Positions 59,101 to 64,000 of a DNA stretch of 64,000 bases are shown here, one piece after another. This stretch comes from Pyrrhosoma nymphula (lineage: Eukaryota > Arthropoda > Insecta > Odonata > Coenagrionidae). The stretch spans positions 76,966,576-77,030,575 of the forward strand of contig OY754329.1 of the NCBI GenBank assembly GCA_963573305.1, in the 5' to 3' direction. The position numbers and the translations under genes are program-made. Below the pieces are notes generated by a model that was given only the letters and a program-made list of their open reading frames with translations, was not told the origin of the DNA and ran no database searches. Numbering within the stretch: the first letter of the stretch is position 1; every line of letters begins with the position of its first letter.

Positions 59101-60664
59101 CTGATCCAAGTTTGGTTCATGCTGTTTGCTCGACCGTCTAGTCGTCTCTTCCGCACTCTTATTCCGGAAGTAAACGTTCGAAAGGTCGAGGATGCACGGG
59201 TCGCGCCACATTTCCCCGGCGGGGAAGCGAGTGTCCCTTCCTTCTCCTACCTCATCTGTCACCGATGTGGACCGCGCCAGGTGGTCACCAATTCCGGGCA
59301 CGTGTGCCGCGATTGCGTCGAATATGCGCTCCTTGTGTGTGGTACGCATGAAGGAATGTGTCCGGTCGCTTGGGAGGCGTCTCCCGTATTCCATATTTAC
59401 CAACACTTCTTCGAGTGTCGTGAGCTGTTTATTATATATTTCAAACCGAGTGCTTATTCATATCTAAATTTTAATTTTATCATCTGATTCAATGTGACAT
59501 GCGTGTAGAGAAAGCGTGTCATATTGCCTCAAATGTGAAATGTCCAAAGATGCATTGTATGTTCGGCTGTTGGTCTATCTAAATAAATTTCTTATTTATT
59601 TAATGACCGTTTTGAATATCCTGATCTTGATGTACTGTTTTAATGTATTCTAACATTTTAGAAGTGCTCAAACTAGATAAAGATAAAACTGTGTGAATCC
59701 CCACCTAAGAAAATAGAATAGTTTCTGTAATACCCTTGATCTGGCAATTCAACTTGTAGTGTGTCGGACTGCATCTAGATGGAACAATATGTGGAGGAAA
59801 TTTACGAAAGAAGCAACATCGATGCTTTATGTGGGCACCAGGGAAAAAACCGGGGCGTTAAAAGAAACAGTTTCAAATGGTTCTTGGGGAAGGATGAGTT
59901 ATTTGTATGGAATGTGGCACTATTTACGTCTCGCTATACCATTGGAACTTTTATCCATGCGTGGAAATCCATAAATGTATTTATATTTGTTTCTCATACC
60001 GTTACACTCACCTGCGTCGTGCACAAGCATGACCTGGGGGCTACGATATTTCTACGTGTCAATTAGGTTTAGTCATAATTAGAAATTTCTGTGACTTTAC
60101 TGTCGTTTATTCGACGTTAGCGTTAGTTTTTTTTCGGTGCAAAATATTGGCTTTTGAATAGCGAGAAATGCTTTCGTCGCCATTGACCTTCTTTTAGCCT
60201 CGGGGTACCAATGCGTCGAGTGCATGTGGGAGGAGACTAGGTGGTTGGAGGTTGATATGATTTCAGATGTCGTAGAGCGAAAGAGGGTGTGGGAAGGATC
60301 CGCGTGCACGTGTGACGACGAAACAAAAGGTAAGATGCGTGATCGGATTCCTTTGCCGTGCGCTCTGTCGTGGGCGTGCGTTGCCGTAGTTCCTCCATTA
60401 AGGAGGCTTGGTGTGTCGGTATATGGACGGGAATACCAGCGTGGGCGAGGAATTCGGAGCTTGTGGATGTATAGTGGAGCCAGTTATTTTCCAGCGTTGA
60501 CGCAGGCACCCGTATCATTTTCCGCGAGACGATATGTTTATCTACAAAAAGTCTGTTCCGTTAGGGAGATGAACAAAAGGTATAAATCATGATACCTTCT
60601 TTTGTTCGCCTTTATATCATCCCTTTATTTACTTTTCGTTGTATAGTTTGTAATATTTTTGTGT
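56147..60664. other. No gene recognised; GC-rich and purine-rich patches
   Basis: AT-rich, with GC-rich patches at 57700-58140, 59150-59400 and 60210-60520, each having ORFs open on both strands (126, 116, 122 and 102 codons) and no known domain. A G/A-rich run with GAGAGAGAGAG lies at 58680-58735. AAAGGTAAGATG at about 60322 looks like a donor but has no partner in sight. Confidence 0.35.
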
Positions 60665-61070
60665 GGAGTGTGTCGTAGGGCGGTGCAGAAATCTGGATTT
60701 TGAGAAAGCAAGACGAGAATTCGGTTGCAAATGTTTGAGATGTGGGCGTGGAGGAGGATGGAGAAGGTGCGGTGGACGGAAAGGAAGACGAACGAGGAAG
60801 TGCTTGACATGGTAGGTGAGGAGAGGAAACTTATAGATGAGATTAGGGGAAGGCAGGGTAGGTGGCTGGAAGGGGTATTGAGGGGCAAAGGTATGCCGAA
60901 GGTAGTGTTAAAAGGGGAGGTTTGGCAAACAGGGAAGGGTGAGCATGAGAATATGTTTTATGGGTGGGAATGAAGAGATGTTGGGCGTATGCTGAGATGA
61001 ATTAAGAAATCGTGTAAGGATATAGGGACCTACCTATATTTAAGTAAGGAGGATTTCTACTGTCTTCCAC
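60665..61070 (+). pseudogene. LINE family F, C-terminal relic
   Basis: The 82-codon frame from 60725 reads MQMFEMWAWRRMEKVRWTER, KTNEEVLDMVGEERKLIDEI and RGRQGRWLEGVLRGKGMPK, nearly colinear with the copy at 53749-54138, but turns to a stop after NMFYGWE. Later reading KSCKDIG at about 61010 is shared with the tail at 6325-6490. 5'-truncated and dead. Confidence 0.8.
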
Positions 61071-61924
61071 TTCTAAGCCTACTTAAACCCGTAGATCTGA
61101 CCCTGAAAATTGGCGTTTCCTGGCCGTAGATTTCATCAAGGCTCCTTCGCTTGAAGCTCATTCACAAAAAAAACTCGTGGCATGTGTGGTGAAAAGATCG
61201 GTTTAAAGCGTAAATTAAGTCTTAAGTACAAAGTATATTTTTGACATTACTGGGAGTTTTTTTCACGATTTGAATCGAGTGGGATAGTTTTTTCTCTCCA
61301 AACCAGCAGGAGAAAACACCGTGTAGACGACGTGTTTTTGGCGTCACAGATGGACCTGGCCCCGTATTTATGCATCGCCTGCATCCTTGTCCAAAAAATC
61401 TTCCCCCAAAATGGTTTTGATTAGAGACAGGTTAGAGTTTATACGGGGTTGTTTTTTGGATGGCGGGCCGATTCGGATGGTCGGAGGCTTTTTTTGCTGT
61501 GAGAGCTCCAGGGTTTCTTTTCGTCGTGGGAGAAGGGTGTTTTTCCGGGAAAGGGACGAGAGACGTGGGGCGTAAAAGGGAATTGACCCGCTCGGCCTGG
61601 GGAGGGGAGGAGGGCACGGGTATCGTGTAGCGAGATGGGAGGATGCTCACCTCCCCCGACGACGCCTCCGCTTTCCGACGTACGGACTTCTCGGAATTAC
61701 TGTCTCCGCGGAAGCTCTCTAAGTCTCTCCAGGAAACAGACTCTTACCCTGAAGACGGCCCTAGTTCCTGATCCTATTCCAAGAACGACGTTCACTAGCT
61801 AGGTTTGTCAACTCCCGCAGAGCTCGAGGAGTTCGTTCTAAGAGTGAGAAATTGCGGGAGATTAAGTAAAAAGTATGAATGACACTTTTAAAATGTTTCA
61901 TAACAATAATTAGAATAATGTATC
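61071..61924. other. No gene recognised; GC-rich patch at about 61400-61760
   Basis: The GC-rich, CpG-bearing patch has ORFs of 62 and 72 codons on opposite strands and nothing familiar. Flanks are AT-rich. Confidence 0.4.
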
Positions 61925-62077
61925 TATAGGTAACAGCCGAAGCCAATTACTACCTATTTAATATATAGACGAAAACACACATAACCATGCTTGGGAGGTG
62001 AAAATCCTACCAAGGCGGGAACCTACCTCCTTTGGTTCGGAAGGCGAGGACTTTACCGCGCCGCTACCAGGGCCGGT
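61925..62077 (-). mobile_element. tRNA-headed SINE, copy 2 of the family at 201
   Basis: On the minus strand it reads CGGCCCTGGTAGCGGCGCGG, then TAAAGTCCTCGCCTTCCGAA, CCAAAGG and AGGTTCCCGCCTTGG, then AGGATTTTCACCTCCCAAGC, aligning with the plus-strand copy 201-300 (GTGGCGGCGGGGTAACGTCC, CGCCTG, CCCAAAGG, GTCCCGCCTGGGG, AGGATTTTTCTCCTCACAGG). Its B box is mutated. Ends in AT-rich sequence. Confidence 0.7.
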
Positions 62078-62299
62078 ATTCCTTGATAAATGATCGGGAT
62101 AAATTTTAAAATTCATTATTGAAATCAAATTTCTTTTCTATTTTTTTCTTTTTGGTACTACGCGTTTTATCCACTTACGGCATCAGGAAATATTCAGGAA
62201 ATGTTTGCCTAATTTTGTAGTTTGCTGTCATGGTTAGGGGGAAAATTACAGGGTTTGAGGAAGGTAGGGGCCTGTAGAACCGTGGATCTAGGGCTGGGG
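62078..62299. other. No feature recognised
   Basis: AT-rich to neutral sequence; nothing supported. Confidence 0.5.
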
Positions 62300-63070
62300 G
62301 TGCCGGAAAACATATTGTTTTTAACGGTTATTGCGTCGAAAGGAGTGGGGTATAATTGTTGGTTGCACAGGTCTGCGAAGTGTCGGATAATCTAGATTTG
62401 TTCGAGTGTGTCCATTTTGAAGCCTTCGGGCAGGACGTGTGTAATTTCGGGGACAAAGTCACCATGATGATTGTTCTTATGTACGGCGTGTGTCGTGTTT
62501 TGCGAGGTGAGGTTTTATCCTTATTTTTATAATTTCTGGCGTGTTCTTGATGCATGTTTTGAAATATCCTCCAGTATGACCTGCTTCATTGCAGCTATTG
62601 CATATATTTTTGTAATTTCCTGATCTGAGGAGTCTATCTTGGCCTATCTTTATTCCTATATGATTGAAATCGATCCGTTCATATGTCCATAATGAGATCA
62701 GTGACGGGATTTCGTGCAGTGTAGAATTAGCTATTACGTAGGAAGGCTCTGGCATTAACCAGTTTTCAGTGGACCCCGTAATTCCCTCTCTTCTTCAAAA
62801 GTTGTCTCCTTCATTTTCCTGTGCCTTAATACGGTCTTGAGACTCATGAACTGGCGTTTAAGGGTAACGTCTACTTTACTGGCTTGTATCGTAATGCAAT
62901 GGAAATTTTTTTACAACTCCGTGGAATACCATATTCTCATTTCCAATTGTTGAGATACATGCATATTTGTTTGGATAACTTAATTCATGGTGTACGAAAT
63001 TCTTAAAGTTCTTTTTATTCTTTATAAGGGTAATTTTGAATGACTTGAATCCATTTTTTAACACCATTGA
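62300..63070 (-). pseudogene. Possible LINE ORF1 (gag-like) relic with a zinc-knuckle-like motif
   Basis: Two minus-strand open pieces, 63067-62876 and 62755-62477, are in the same frame and separated by two stops, so they were probably one ORF. The first has FKSFKITLIKNKKNF and FHGVVKKFPLHYDTS. The second has STLHEIPSLISLWTYERIDF and CNSCNEAGH....(Y)FKTC. The final motif resembles a CCHC knuckle, but with seven residues between His and the last Cys instead of four, so it is mutated or misread. ORF1 of Jockey/LOA-type LINEs binds RNA by such a knuckle. Identity is by pattern only. Confidence 0.4.
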
Positions 63071-64000
63071 GGAGTGCGGAGGAAATTTAAGTGACTAGAT
63101 TCAAGGATATTATTCGAGTTCCTAAATTAACGCATGGATTGTCTCATATCCAAATTTTAGCTTCCTAGAAATCAGCATATTAGAGTTAAGTTTGGTGGGC
63201 CTCAATGCTGCTCAAATAGTTTCAACAGACAAGAATTCTGATTACTCAGTTCTTCATGTCGGCGCAGGGTATGGAGAAAATCTTAGTCACGGACCATGAA
63301 TCTCACTGCCTGCGGATAGGTGCAAATCTATGCATATTCGTGCTCTTTCGAAAACCTCCCTTTGTTTGACTTTCCAAGCCATGAAATTTACACAATCTTA
63401 GCTTTGGCTTAATTATCTTATCATCATTGTGAGCAGGGGATATATAAACACCGTTGGGATGCTTGATTTTCATAAGGGAGGAGATGTTTGCTATTAATGC
63501 GGTTTCCGCTACCTCGTCAATTAAATGAAGTTAAAGCTAACTCGTGAGTGTGTATTTAATGCTGTCAAAGTGCTGAGATACGCTGTGAAACTGTGTTAAT
63601 TGGTGGATATCTCCTTGTAGTTGAAAAGAAATAGCAGCTCGCTGTAGGATTGGATCAAAGGAAAACGTAAAATAGACATTAAAATTATTGATATAAACTC
63701 GCGTTCGTTAGGAATTATTAATTAATTAAAATCGTGCCTAAAATAGTTTCCCCTAGTATTATAACCAAGTATAATCGCTAATTCTTTTAATATGTATTTT
63801 CAGAAGTGAGTATGAGAGCATATGAATATATTATTAAAGGTCGAGTGATTCGGGTAACCATTGAAGGCTGAGGGGAAATCGGGGAATTTCGGGGGGATTT
63901 CTTGATACTCGGATTTAATGGATGAATTCATTGAGAGAACAAAAGTATTAAAAATTTAAGCTCACACTATTATGAATCTCAAACGAGTTCCAAATAATTC
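63071..64000. other. No feature recognised
   Basis: AT-rich to the edge of the window. No ORF, repeat or RNA signal that I can support. Confidence 0.5.

Noticed and set aside
1..64000. CRISPR arrays, rRNA genes or prokaryotic operons
   Set aside because: No regularly spaced direct repeats, rRNA cores or closely packed intact ORFs were seen.

Overview
This window looks like repeat-dense, AT-leaning nuclear DNA from an arthropod, most likely an insect with a large genome. The call rests on the many decayed RTE-like LINE 3' ends, tRNA-headed SINEs and TTAA/TIR elements of kinds common in arthropods, on the absence of long intact host ORFs, and on an intron-style recursive splice motif. I cannot name the species. 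No host protein-coding gene is convincingly supported. The longest ORFs lie either in transposon relics or in GC-rich patches where both strands happen to be open.

Layout. 0-12.5 kb: a SINE (201), an RTE-like LINE relic (3.25-3.79, minus), several short tails of one LINE family here called F (5.9, 6.3, possibly 7.8, and 10.8 minus) and a foldback repeat (8.23-8.37). 12.56-15.91 kb: a probable degenerate DNA transposon bounded by diverged inverted ends, carrying a broken gene of an uncharacterised arthropod family with a SINE next to its break. 17-28 kb: one copy of a dispersed repeat R (17.1), LINE and SINE relics, a 201-bp near-perfect palindrome (21.74-21.94), a possible Penelope-like fragment (23.1-23.5) and a TTAA-flanked MITE (26.78-27.34). 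28.76-30.39 kb: two diverged copies of one repeat head to tail. 32-36 kb: LINE tails, two oppositely oriented SINEs and repeat R again.

39-41.6 kb holds a readable nested stack: host repeat X, a second TTAA MITE inserted in it, and a 260-bp element inserted in the MITE with an exact 10-bp target duplication. That 260-bp element carries a hammerhead-ribozyme-like core motif, and a related motif occurs in both arms of the 21.8-kb palindrome. A candidate plus-strand recursive splice site lies at 45052/45053, which would fit the window lying in a very long intron. 46.69-47.91 kb is a complete 1,218-bp TIR element with TAG target duplications. 48.7-49.3 kb is another RTE-like tail. 51.3-53.3 kb is a complex tandem block of repeat R. 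53.5-55.9 kb is the best LINE copy (minus strand, reverse-transcriptase motifs readable, frames broken), abutted by a third TTAA MITE. The last 4 kb carries a LINE F tail, a SINE related to the one at position 201, and a decayed zinc-knuckle ORF1-like relic.

All assignments come from reading the sequence and from remembered family motifs. No alignment or database search was run.
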